Shown: positions 14,015-26,800 of the stretch, in pieces
Layout: the number at the start of each line of letters is the position of its first letter
How positions within the stretch are numbered: position 1 is the first letter of the stretch
Origin: Zonotrichia leucophrys gambelii
Taxonomy: Eukaryota; Chordata; Aves; Passeriformes; Passerellidae
NCBI RefSeq assembly: GCF_028769735.1
Contig: NC_088177.1
Location: forward strand, 12,588,599-12,652,598
Direction: 5' to 3'
DNA: 64,000 nucleotides
Made by a program: the position numbers and the translations under genes
The notes under the pieces: generated by a model
What the model was told of the DNA's origin: nothing
Seen by the model: only the letters and a program-made list of their open reading frames with translations
Database searches by the model: none

Positions 14015-15170
14015 CTGGTGACAAGAAACACACTCTGAAACACCCAGCAGAGAAACACTGCTGCTCTGCCCTGAAATACTGCTGCTCACTCTCTGGCTGT
14101 GGACACATCCTCCAGAAAGTTTTTTCCTTTGTGTGAAGGCGTGAATCTATGACCTCCAAAAGAGAAATGTGAGGCTGCAGTAAGAGCAGCAATATGATCA
14201 CCAGAAACCACGCCCAGCACACAGATACAGGCAACAAATGTCCCACTTGTCACTCCTTTCTCCACCCTATAAAGAAGACAGAAAAGAACCAACTACAGAA
14301 AAGGTAAAAACCAAACCCAAGAGCAAAATCCAACTTCATTATGACTGTGCAGTGTCACTCAATAAACCTGGTGCTTGAAAACTTAACTTCTCTTGAAAGA
14401 AGAATGACCAAGTAATTCTTCTTCCAATAACCAATGGATAAAGTGAAAATGGTATTTCCCAGCTCTCTCTGAGCTGTTTTTCAGTTGAGTCATTCAAATA
14501 ACTAAAAGCTGTCTGCACCCATTACACAAACTCCCCTCTGAGCAGATAATACCAGGGGTGCAAGTGAGAAATCCTGGGATCAGCATCTCTCTGCATCTGG
14601 GCTGTGTTGCAAATGTGCATATCCTATAAACAACCTCAATAAAACATTTCAACAAAACAGAGCAATGAATCCTCAGACAAGGTGAGCATGTGGTGACTAA
14701 CACACAAGTGATCAGCACATGTTGTAGGGAACTTTTTTTGCTAAGTGTGAACTCTAAATTTAAAGTGCGAAAAGAAAAAAATGCCACGTCACAGATTCAA
14801 CTTCCAGTGCTTGTGCTGAGCAGCAGCAGCTCAACTCACAATGACAAGAGGACATTTCCTACAGAAAAGATGTCTACATTAAAAAAATTGGCAAAAACCT
14901 CAATGTTTTTATTTTCACTTGTTTCCACCTCTGTGCCATAAACACCTTCACCGTGCAGCACAGAAAATGTAAAATTTTCTTTGTTTAAAACACCATAACA
15001 ATACATAACTCATGTACATGCAGGCATAGGAGGAGTCCTGTCAAACTATTTGGGTTTGTTTGAACAAGCCCCAGAGATTCATTAGGTAATCCATCCCAGT
15101 AAAATCAAGATGCAGCATTTCCAGAGCCCTGGAATGACTGATATGAGACCAACAAAAACAGAAAACCCAC

Positions 15171-15229
15171 CTTGCAGTGTTGTTGTCACCTTGTCAATCA
15201 CAGGATATTTTATTTCAGGTTTCCACAAT
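15171..15229 (-). other. candidate 59-nt exon
   Basis: Acceptor AGCTTTTGTTTTGTTTCAG (minus strand) is excellent; donor CTGCAAG/GTGGGT is good, and ACAAG/GTGACA is a weaker alternative. One frame is open and reads LWKPEIKYPVIDKVTTTLQ, which looks like real protein sequence but is too short to be convincing. It needs two bases from the preceding exon and leaves one. Confidence 0.22.
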
Positions 15230-17505
15230 CTGAAACAAAACAAAAGCTCTCAGTTAGTGGTAGCTGTTAAAGGGAAAAGCTTTATTTTTATTATATGAAT
15301 TAAAGACTCATTAATTGGAACATGTTAATAAGAAAACGCCTGCCTTCTCTGCTTTTAGTAACATGCACGAAGTTACACCAAATGCTTCTTTTGAATGGCT
15401 AGAACCTCTCTTGCCATCATAGCTTACATCCCTGGATTTGCATCAGACCATGTCTTACCAAAGAGCCCAGGCTTCCAGAATGCCTGTTTTTGTATAAAGT
15501 GCATAAAGCCATGGAAAAGCTGATTCCTCTGAAGCACAGGCTACACTATGGTGGCTGTTAGGATCAGAGTTTCACAGAAACAATTAAATCCCTTCCTTCT
15601 TTACAGAAGGAAGATGCTCTGAAGGCAGAACACCTTTCATGTATCTAGATTCACTGGGGATGATTTACCAAAAATTTGAAAAGATGCTAACAGCAACAGC
15701 CCAAAGTACAAGGAGTCAGCAAGCAAACATTGCACATAATATAACCTAATTTACCAAAAGCTTCCTTGCTGACAGGAATCCCACAGTTACACTGCACAGT
15801 AATGAATGATGGGCTTACAAGGTGCAGACCAGACTCGTGGGAGCTATTAATTCAGTATCAGGTGACATGGTATCATGTACCACAGAAAAGCTGCAGCAGG
15901 GAAGTGCTGCTGAGCAGTCACAGAGAATTCTCTGGTGCTACAGCTGCTTTACTGCAGGAGCCTGGGCATCTCCTTAACTGCCTTGCGCTTGCCTTGCTCA
16001 ACATCTAACAATGGATATAATACCATCACAATGGCATAAACAAGGACTAATTGCCGCTTTGTAAATCCTGGGCTGGGAATGGCTAGGCAAGGGAGAGGCA
16101 CCTATAAACTGCAAACCTGCTGGCATTTACAAATTGCATTGCCTAAGAAGGAAGCACAGATTTCCCTACCCAGCTTCATGTCAACAGCCAACAAATGGAT
16201 CATTTTCCAGGTTATCATCTTCCATCAGCATGAAATCTACCTGCAGAACTAACTTCTGCCAACACGTGGGTAACAAAACTCACAGCTGGACAAAGCTATT
16301 TAAGATACTCATTGCTTCACAGGGGAACATGGGGAGAAGATAAGTGTCAGCAGGAATAAAAGCACCTTCTTTTAGCAAACTTTGCTATGTCCCCCTGTAC
16401 CCACAAGCATAGAGGGTGTCACTCAAAGCAGTGGGAGTCTCATCTCTGACTTTACCAAAACTAGAGAAGAAAAATATTTACTTTCACTGAAAGGTAGGGA
16501 AGATTCAATGTCTTGCCAAAGTTAACAGGAAGCAACAGCTGAATCATGAGCAGAAAGTAAGGACCCCATCCCTCCCTCCTTCTTTTAAGCATGAGGGAAC
16601 CTGCCAAAAGCACAAAAAGACTTAAGTCTCTACAGGACACTGCTGTCATAACTGAGGGTGAAGATGGAGGTGTAACCAGGAGAAGAGAAGAAGGGAAGTC
16701 AAGCTCAACTATTTCTTCTTTCCTCTCAAGACCAGCAAATGAAAAGTCAGTTCTTACAACATACTGGCCAGGCATGGATCTTATTGTCTTTGGTTAATTC
16801 CACATGTCTGAGAAGAAAATCAGCTGTAAGCTGGTTAGACTCACTAAATGACATTTGTCTAAGGTGCCACCCCCAGGTGCAGAGCCATGCACCAAAGACT
16901 GAGCATTCTTTAGGAAAAGGCTAGACATCCAGGCACTGATGGTAATGGTCAGCAAAACACAACCACGTAACAACTGGTACATAATATTCCCCTCTTGAGC
17001 AAAACCCTCCAGTCTCTGAGGAGCTGCCCATTTCACATCCAAACCAACAGACAAGGAGGAATGGTACCAGCAGGATCCCTTTTCTCAAGCTTCTGATGAG
17101 AAAATGATGGACAAACACACAACTCTGGCACCTCCAGCAAGCAGAATTTCTGGTATTTTTACAGCTTGGTCCACAATTATTTACTCCTTAGAGACTCCAG
17201 ACTCATCCTACTATCTGTGGTCACAATAAAAGGGAAACAGACTTGTTGTTGAAACGGCCATAAAACACCAATCAGACACTCCTGCTACAGTTACACTCAG
17301 TTAACTCCACTTTAGAAACATCAAGATTTTCCAAATTACAGCCCTGACTCATGCAGCCTGTGGTGAACAGGGGACATATTCTGGAAAAAACTACGAATAA
17401 AATACCATGCCAACTGCTTGACTCAGAGAAAACAAGATTAGCACTGCGACATGTTGGCATTTTGACTTCTGAACACTTGCTGGATGATAAAATCAGGAGC
17501 TGTCT

Positions 17506-17837
17506 TTAAAGTCTACAGTGAACAAAACTATCTGCCCCTTTCCTGTAACTACAGCGGCATTTGCTAATTCTGTCAGCTTTTATGTGAAGTTGGTGCTCCT
17601 GCAAGGTGTCACACTGACAGCTCTGGTTACCAAAGTCTTTCACTAACTCCTTTCCATTAAGATCCCACAGGAAATTGAAGTTGTCCCGTGTTTTCCACCT
17701 TTCAGTATACACCTGCCCCAAGAGATGGGCACATACTATAATGACAGCTGAGCTTATCCAAAAAATTAATTGACATAACTGGAAACGTCTCCCAACACCC
17801 TGGGGACAGCTCACTTCAGATGACGGAGCTGGTTTGG
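17506..17837 (-). other. candidate terminal exon, membrane-anchor-like frame
   Basis: A minus-strand acceptor (CAGTTTCTCCCTTTTAG) opens a frame of about 110 codons to a TAA at 17,506. The peptide starts KPAPSSEVSCPQGVGRRFQL, has a hydrophobic stretch LIFWISSAVIIVCAHLLGQV that could span a membrane, then a charged, Cys-containing tail with CQCDTLQEHQ and CRCSYRKG. The residue mix looks protein-like, and CpG is slightly commoner here than nearby. I could not match it to a known protein. Frames of this length also arise by chance in this window, and transcription bias continues leftwards past it, so a true gene end here is doubtful. Confidence 0.22.
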
Positions 17838-18249
17838 CTAAAAGGGAGAAACTGGTAAGTTTGGAAACCTGAACGTGGAAGATGGATTGGGTAATGGTGA
17901 TGACGAAATTATAACATCAACTAATCAAATATAAGGAAGGAATGAGTAGAGCAGATTAAGGGCAGAGAATCTCAAAGAAAAAAAGCCAGATTTTAAGCAA
18001 CTCCACACAGGTCAGTAATGCTTCATAGGAGGCCAAAAAAGTGCAGAAAAGTGCTAGAGGTGGAATAAAAATGCAGAGAAAACTTATTTTATGATAAAAC
18101 AAAGGTGGGACATCAACTGACTAGAGTGCTGACCACAGATATGTTTAAAGAAGGGATTCATGCAGCAAAGTCAACTGAAGCAGATGAAATCTTACTAAAA
18201 ATTCTTTATCATTAAAAAACCCCAACCAACAGACTGAAAGCAACCACAC

Positions 18250-18515
18250 ACTAATAGGTGAAACCACCATGAACTCACAGGAAAAGAGGGAAGACCTAAA
18301 GCACTGCCTAAAAGCAAGCACAGAACCATAAAAAGGGAAGAGGATGATAACCACACAGGGAATTGGAGACCTGTCAGCCTAACTCAGAGCCCCAAAACAA
18401 ACTGTGAATTAGTTATAAATATCTGAGACAGATGGCCCACATCAGCAAATCTACTTTTGTAAAGAACCAACCAAAACAAACCAGTCTGACCTAGCTTTCT
18501 GCCACAATATAGCAC
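18250..18515 (+). mobile_element. CR1-like LINE, internal reverse-transcriptase-region fragment
   Basis: The stretch GGGAATTGGAGACCTGTCAG at 18,358, followed by CCTAACTCAGAGCC, and later TTTTGTAAAGAACCAACC at 18,453 and CCAGTCTGACCTAGCTTTC at 18,480, matches by eye the conserved CR1/L3-type segment that encodes the 'NYRPVSLTS' and following reverse transcriptase motifs. It is heavily mutated and not open. Boundaries are approximate. It is antisense to the inferred host transcript. Confidence 0.5.
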
Positions 18516-20821
18516 ATTTACTGGAAAAGGGCAGCACATATATCCTGTATTCTTTGGGAGGGAAGGTGCTTGAATGTGTGCTCAGGGGTGTAGGGCTAGT
18601 GAGCCTGCTAGTGAGCCTGAGGCTCACCTCCTTGCAATGCTTTGTGTGAGCAGAAAAAAACACTGAGCTGAGAGAGTTTAGGAGTATTTCATCACATGCA
18701 AAATCATCCAAAATCAATGCCATGAGCTCACTGATCCAAAGTGCTGCTGCAGAGGCAGCAAAAAGGAAATGTTTCCACATGCAGCTTCACCCACCATCTT
18801 ATTTGAGACCCAGCAGGCTGATCCCAGGTGCACAGCACTGCTCAGCCAGTGCAAGCCCACATTCCTCTCTGCTGTGCTGGCTCTTAGGTGGAGATAGTCA
18901 CACCCCACAGTAATAGCAAGGTGAACAATTGAATATTCAGCCTCCACTGAGGAGGTGGCTCCTAACAGGCTCTCCAGAGCTCTTCTGTCAGAGCCATCAA
19001 CCTCATACTGTTAAGTGTTGTCTGACACACAGACATGCCTTAGCCCAGGAGATAATCCTACAAAGTAAAAAGCTAGCAGTTGTTCAACATGTCTGAAAGA
19101 CTTGCAAAGGCGATTTAGGCTAATCCAACTAAATTAGGAACCCTCTGAAGCTGTCAGCTGCCTTCACTGGACAGTCAAAAAGAACCAGGTAAACAGGATG
19201 GAGATATGCTGTGATGGAACCTGCTGCCACCACCAAGAGCTGCATTACATCTCTTACAATTCCTTCCAGCCTTGTGCATTTGGCGTTCTTTGATCTGCTC
19301 ACTGAGGACAACGGGCAGCCCAGGACTCTGGCTGTTCACTGCCTGCAGGAAATGAAGCTGAGCTGCAGGAGCTGTCTGTGGCTGCACTCTGAAGGCCCTG
19401 GCCCTCAAGGTACACTCAGCTAAATGACATTTTGGACTGGGGTTCACATTTGAAGCCTACTGGTTCAGCAGTCTGCTCTCTGTGAAGAAAGAACAGAATA
19501 ATGTCCCATTTCCTGAAAAAGACAAATTTCAATGCTCACTTTATCTCAAACTGACCTAAGACCATGCTTCATCTGCTGTGGTACTTTTTGATAGCCTCTC
19601 TTATCTCTTCTAGTGAAATGGAAAGTTTAATGAGTTCTAAAACCCCCAGAATATATGAGATTGTTTACACACAAGAAACGATCTGTGGCCCAGAAATGAA
19701 GCAGCAGTAATAGAACAGATCTGCAGGGCACCTCCCCTGCTGTGCAAAAAGGGAGTAGACACACATTGAACACTTTTAATGGAAGCCAAGGGCCTGGTTT
19801 TCCAGGAGCACATACCCTTTTCAACTTTCATCTGCCAGTTTCAGGGACAGGAATTCACACAAAAAGTACACCGAGCACTGTCGGTCTTTCTGCAGTGAAA
19901 GAGCTTCAGAGCTTCTGTTTGGTTTTCTAGATGATCCTGTTATCCATTCTTTTCATGTTTGAACACATTTCCAAGGGTGCAACTCAAAACACTGCAAGGT
20001 ACCAACAGTGCAAGACAACATATAACAACCAAAAAACCCTCACTTTGAAGAGAGATCAGTGTTGTTACCGTTCCTTCTATTCAAGCAATTCCTTTATCCT
20101 CCCTACAAGGCACTTCTGTTAGAAAGAGCCTGCAGATTTTTAATTGCTCCCCATTCTCATTCATAGGCAATGCCTTCCTCATAACAGTTCTGATTTCCAG
20201 AGTTTATTCAGTTTATCCAGTTGCAAGTATCATTAAACCATATTTTATTATCTGCTCTTAATTTTTTGATTTATTGGCATCAACACTGTAAGAGTTAACA
20301 AGGTCAGAAGTTTTCTGTGAGGAAAAGAATTGCCTGAAACTGTTTTCTTCCATCAGGTTTCATACTCAAAGGCCTGACTCCCAGCTAGGACAGGTCAGCA
20401 GTCAGCACAGCTCTATCAAAATTTCAGGAAATGCCACCAGTTCACAGGAATTAAAGATCCATCCTGGACACTTGTATCAGGAAAACACAAATGAGTTACT
20501 ATTTTCTCCATAGTGATGAAAATATGCTTGAGAAGTATCTTTGCTTTCTTTTGCTGAGAATCTACATGTTCCTAAAAAAATCCTCAAGCATTTCTTCTGT
20601 TACTGTCACACGTGGTCCTGAGCCCACAAAGTCAACTGGAGCCTCACCACTGACCACCACTTCCAACCACAGCACCACACTCAGCCCTGCCCATCACAGC
20701 TTTTCAAGAGAAGTACTAAATGAACAGTCTCCCTTCTCCTTCACAGGCTCTACTATTTTCATGTCCAAACACCTCCTAGCCTATAATCTTCACCTTCCCA
20801 ATTCCAGCACTTTACAGCAAA

Positions 20822-20890
20822 GTTTTCATTATCCCAGTACAGAAGGGTCACTGAGGCACAGAGAAATCAAGTTATTTATTTCAAGTTCCC
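20822..20890 (-). repeat. MIR-like SINE remnant
   Basis: TCATTATCCCAGTACAGAAG, then GGTCACTGAGGCACAGAGAA and ATCAAGTTA match the reverse complement of the MIR 3' half ('CATTTTACAGATGAGGAAACTGAGGCACAGAGAGGTTAAGT'). Confidence 0.6.
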
Positions 20891-23800
20891 TATAAAATCT
20901 TTGGGAGCATGTACAGATCTCAAGTCAGATGACATCCATCACAGTCTCAGCTGATGCTATGAGCTCTCATTAATCAACTTTGAAAAGTCTAGGAGCAGCA
21001 CTATTAAGGTTTAATAGTTTAAAAACCCCTCTTTCAATACCATCATAGGCAGCTTCCTTTCAACAAACAGCAAATCAAAGACTAAAATGCAAAGCTTCAA
21101 TAATACAGAGAAGAGTGACACTTCTAAAAATCAAGTTCAATTTAAGGCATTCATATCAGAAATCAATGAGAGTTCTGGAGTTTCTACATGTCATATGCAA
21201 TCACATGAAGGATTACTTTGGGGAAACTTATTTTAATTAGATAATGAATCAATTCAATTTGTGGGAATCTAGGGTTTTAACACTCAAATAGGGTGATATA
21301 TGAATCTCAAATAAAGTAAAAAGATTCTGCCACACCAGAAAAGAAAAAGTTAAAGAATTCACTTTTCTGAGCAGTTTAAACTCCAATTTCCTGATGCACA
21401 ATTTAGACAAATGTTTCATTCCAAGCCTCTAGCCAGGTTCTGGTAACCAATCCCCTTCTCCATGCCCAAATTACTCACACAGGGCCAGAGCACAGTGCTG
21501 ACGACTCCACAGTGACCCCAAGCAGCTTCCACTGGTTACCTACATGTAAAGTTACTCAGACTTCAAAGGACTTTTTCCACCTCTACAGTGGAAGTGCCCA
21601 CCCATTCACTGCAGGGCTTGGAAATATGAATTCCTACACAAGATAATATAAGAATGACTGATACAGAAGAGCAGTCTCACAAAGTTTGCAGAAAACAAAG
21701 ATTTAAGATGTGTTCTGAAAATCCAGGAGAAAGGCAGAAGCAGTGAGTGGCTGTTCCCAAATGGAGGAACATGAGCTTAATGAGGCAGGAGTGCTGCAGA
21801 AACAAGTAATAATGTGATCCCATAATTAAAGACTGCTTTGTAATACGTATGCAGAAGGCTGCCACAAAGGCTGCACAAACACCCCTTTTTCCTGTGTTTC
21901 CTGAAATGAGCCATTTGACTCAGCAATGTGAAAAGGTTCCTTGAACAGCCTTTTTTGGTCTGTGATACATCATCTGATGTGACTGAGGTCGAGTGCATTA
22001 AGAATCTGTGTAACATTTTGTGCTGCAGCGTGACAAAAGAGGCACTGTCTGAGCTGCAGGGGCTGACCAGCACTCAATCCATTTCTGCAGCCACACTGTA
22101 AACACATGTGGAAGTGTACAGAACTTAGAATTCATTTTAAAACTTTTTAAGTAAAGGGGGTGTTTAAATTCTGAATAAAATACATAAATACAAAGTCCTT
22201 GGTGGCCTCCTAGACCATATATGAGAATGGCATCACAAAAACAGCACATTATTGACACTACCCACTCAAAAGGTTAATAAGGGAAGGCAAGGACACACAG
22301 TAGGGCTTTCTGTGTGCCTTACCAGAGAGGCCTGCATTACAAGTAACAACTTCAAACTCATTCAAATCTGGTTACAAACCCCATTTTTTACAGATTTATT
22401 AGCTTTTAATTAGTAGGCAGAAGCATCACTAGTTCTAAATCATCCTTCCTTCAGAAGTGACATTATCTGTATTGTATTTGTAATACAGTGAAGGAAGAAT
22501 GCACTTTTTCTTTTATTAAAAGGGCTGACACTCAGTAACACAATTAATGAGTAGTTTTGAATGCTATCTTCTTTTGAAACCCTCTATTCAAGATTGGAAC
22601 ACTGTAATTATAGGTGCTGAACAAAGAGCTTGTCTAGGTACATTTCAAAATGCTACATATACAATTCATATTAAACTTTTTTTTCAAAACTGAGATTTTC
22701 AAGCATTTAAGGAGCTTTCAAAATGCGGTGTTTGATTTCATAGGGATTGATCACTCAAAGCAGATACTCAGAAAACTGCAACTATTCTATGAGCAAAAAA
22801 GGAAACTGAGCTCTGGCACAGCAAGCTGTGAATCATGAAAATAGTCCCTCCACCACTTAAACAGCCCTGCTGACCTCTGTGGCTCTTATCACATAACCAC
22901 ACGTAAAATTAAGACATACCAAGCACAGGGCTGAAGGGACCCCATGCAGCATTTCCACCAACACTTTTTGGTTCTGGAATAATCTCTTTGACAGCCTTTT
23001 TTTTTTTCCCCCAAAAGATACAAGGAAAGCACTTGTGAGCAGGCAAGTACAGCTGCAGCATTAAATAAATTAGAATACACTTGTCAAAATTCTAGACAAC
23101 ACATTGGTTTAAGATGGGGAAGGTGCAATGTTAACCTAACCACACAGGCAGAGAGACCCTTTGAAGTCATTATATTCAGGATCCACATAAAGGAGAGCAG
23201 ACTGGTTATAAGCTGCACAAATTCAGGTTCTCAGTATTTGGGTGTGCGTCGATAGATGTGCTTGCATTTATTTTTATATATATGCACACATACACTGAGT
23301 AAATGTGTAAACTATTTTTTTTAAGAAGATAAGAATGGAAAGCGGGTGGAAAATGAAAGTTAACCAGGACACAATCATCTAAAGAGCAAACATATTAAAA
23401 ATTAAACATCCTATTCAATTATAGTAGGTTTTAAAATTATTTTCTGAACACTGGTTTCTACAAGCACAAGACTGCCACTGCATGAGAATTAGCCCTTCCA
23501 CTCTGAGATGAAACCAAGAGCATCACTGATTTGAGCCTTCTGCTGAGTCAATTGATACAGGAAAGGCATGCAGCCACAGATTTCTCTTTTTTTTTAATCC
23601 TGTAGCATAGTAACTCTGACACCAGGTCCCTCTGCAGTGGCTGAAGTGCACCCTATCTCAGGAAAAAGCCTTGTGCTGGCTGCCAACGACTAAATCAGGC
23701 TAATCAGCAGTGTGCCGATGCATGCTGATGTTGACACTTCAAGGATCACAAAATATTCAGTTCTACTCTATTAATCCTTTAATGCTGGTTCCCATCAATC

Positions 23801-26800
23801 AAAAAGCCCACTCTAATTACAGGTTTCAAAAAGCACCAGCAAGATCATTAACAGAGCAATGCAGAGGACAGCACAACAAGAAAAGGCCTTCAGATGCCAA
23901 ATCCTTTCTCTGCAAAGCCTAGTGTCTGCAGTTTCCTCAGAAGCATCAACGTCAAACCACAGGCAGGACTACCTGCAGGTGCTTCACAGAGTGTGGTAAG
24001 CCAGCAAGCTCTAAGAGCACAGCACAAGCATCAATCACATCCTAGGTGCTGCACCAGCCCCTAAAGTTAGGTACACACACCTCACACTGCAAGGGCTGGA
24101 AACTCCTGCTGGTTATCTGGACACTTGCACCAAGGGCACAGCTCTGCTGCTCAGGCTGTCTCCAGCTGCTCACTCTGCTGAATAGAGCCCAGAAATCATG
24201 GAAGCTGCAGAAAACCTGACTTAATGACTGCAGTCTCACTGCCCCCTTCTACACCTGAAGCTAATCTTTCTCTGCTGGATACAGTGAGCTTGCAGTTCTT
24301 CACAGAAGAATTCACTCTTCTTATTGCTAAGTCACATCATCCAATTTTCAGTTTCTCTCTGAAAGCACGGTACTGGCTTTATGCTTTACACTTTCCCTCC
24401 CTTTCACCACTCTCAATTTACTGTGCAGCCTTTTGCAATCTCTCAGCAGACAAATCAATTCCTGCTATCATCCTTTCACCAGTCTTCTTGAGTACCATTA
24501 GTGAGACATACAGTGGTTTTGGTGAGCTGGACACTTTTGGTAAAAACTAATTGAGGCAGACACTCTTTAAGACATGCAGTCAAGAACCTACAGAGTGACA
24601 AATTGTTTGAAAACTAAACACAGCAAATAAATACAGGCTCTTCTGTCCAAGTGTTAGGATTTTTCCCACTTGCTACCTTCATGTGTTAAGTGTGAGATCT
24701 TACCCAGACACACAGACCCCAGGAATACTGTAGAATTAATGGCCCCTACATAAAAACATAGAATACATCAGGAAGCACATGTGCTGTCAGCTAACCTTGA
24801 TATGGGTGGTTACTCCACCTTATGTCAGTGCTTAAATCAGCTGTCTTTGGCTAGGATAGTCAGTGCTCAAATAGCTGTCATCATCCACCTGGACAAACTA
24901 CACTATTCCAAGACTTCTCCCTAAACATTCCCTTCTCAGCAGATTGCTCTGCCCATTTTCCTCTCATTTCCCACTATCTTCCTGCAATCCTCAAGTACCT
25001 TTCCTCTACACCACTTATATATTAGCAGTGCACTGGTACAAGGCCAGCTAATTTTTGTCCTTGTCAGCACTTGTTTCCTAGTGCTTCCAGAAATCCTGAA
25101 GCAGATGTAAGCCAGGTGCTGTAACAGTTGAGGGGAAATATCACCACTATCCAACAGATAAGGCACAAGAACTCCATAATTTCTCTCCTATGTCCCAATG
25201 TCTCATCTCAGCTTTCCACCTTACAAAGCTCAAGGTATAAGCAGTGATAGTTCAATACAAAAATTGCTTTCCCCATCAGCTGACTGCAACCAAGTCCTGC
25301 CATCCATGGTCCTCAGGCAGACATGGGATGTGCACACCAGAGAGGCAAAATGTCTGTCTGTGCTAAAGCCCTACATGGCTATAAATACCTCAGAGAGGAC
25401 TCTTCTGTACTTGGCCACGGAAGAAAGGACATTTAAAAGAGCAAATGACTGTGCAGCAATTGGCAAAAATCACTCAAGTCAAATGCACTCAGAGTTACAA
25501 ACAAGGGTACATTGAGTTGATGATGTCTTTAGGGCTAGAACCTCCTTGGCAATGCCCCTAGCTCAAAGGCAAATATGCCAGCAATAATGGTAACTGAACC
25601 AAAGAACTGGATAATTCTGCCCTAAGGAGAGAACATCTGGTCAAGTCTGATTCAAAATCTGGAATACCCTTAGTAAGAGAAAGCTTCAGCACCTACAGTT
25701 ACCTGCAGGTCCCTTGAGTACTGAGGACAGATCCTGTTAACACAGGGGAATTACTTTGCCAAGGCACAGAGAGGAGGCCACCACAACAGCAAGGCAGGTG
25801 TGACACGGCTGCAGCAGAACTGAGTGGAGCTGCAGGCAAGCACAACCATCAGATGTTCAGCACACCTGAGCTGGTTGTGTGGCCACAGCCTGTGTGCTTT
25901 CTGTCACTCCCATCTGCTCAGGAAGTACTTGCCTTAAGGCAAGGCACAGAACCAAAGCACAGCTTCCCACTCGGGACCATAAATAAAACACCAACCAAGG
26001 TAAATGAGACGAGCAAAGAGAACGCACCCCATCATCCCCATCAGGGAATTGTCCTTTTTTGTACTTGTCCTTTTCTTAAAGGATAAGAGATGGGTAAATA
26101 AAACCTCAGTGGTTGCTCAGGGTTTTCTTCACTTCCATGTTTTATCTTTACAAGGAAACCATTCATATCATCTTACACAGTGTTAACTCGAATTATATCA
26201 ATTGACAGCTTTGCTTTCACCATTCACACCTGTCCAGGACACCAGTTCTGGTCACCAACCATCACTTAAAATACTCACCCACATACTCTATCCCTATCTC
26301 AGAAATCATGTGAATTATTCAGTAAGCTGCTACAACAAGGATTTCTTTAGAAAAGACCTGCTTTACTTGGCATATAGGGAATACATTAAAGGATTTATTT
26401 TCCTGTCAGATTAGAAAATAAATTGATACAATTACACTCGCTCTCCAATATAACGGTTGAGGTTACACCAATTTTTTAGACTTCTTAGCTTTAGGGGAGG
26501 AATTGCTGAAAACATGTACAGATCACAGAATACAAATTCCTAATCACCTCCTCCCCAAAAAAGTACATCTTCTAATATTCTGTGCCTTTTGAAGATGGTA
26601 ACAGGACTAGAGAGACATAAAATATGACCCAGAACTGGGTCTTGTAGACCATATTCTTTCATCAAGCAAAATAGAAGCAATTTCTGCCACCGAGAAGGAA
26701 AAAAAGCTCAGATGTGCTGCTAAATTGTGTGAAGGATTTTTACCTTGCATGCAGCAAGTTTGGATGAGCCACTGAGGAGTTACCATGCACACGCAGAGAT

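Noticed and set aside
14086..14266. Minus-strand acceptor (CTGTCTTCTTTATAG) followed by an open frame of about 60 codons
   Set aside because: Its phase does not fit the neighbouring candidates at 15,171 or 13,924, and the frame runs on to a stop without a good donor.
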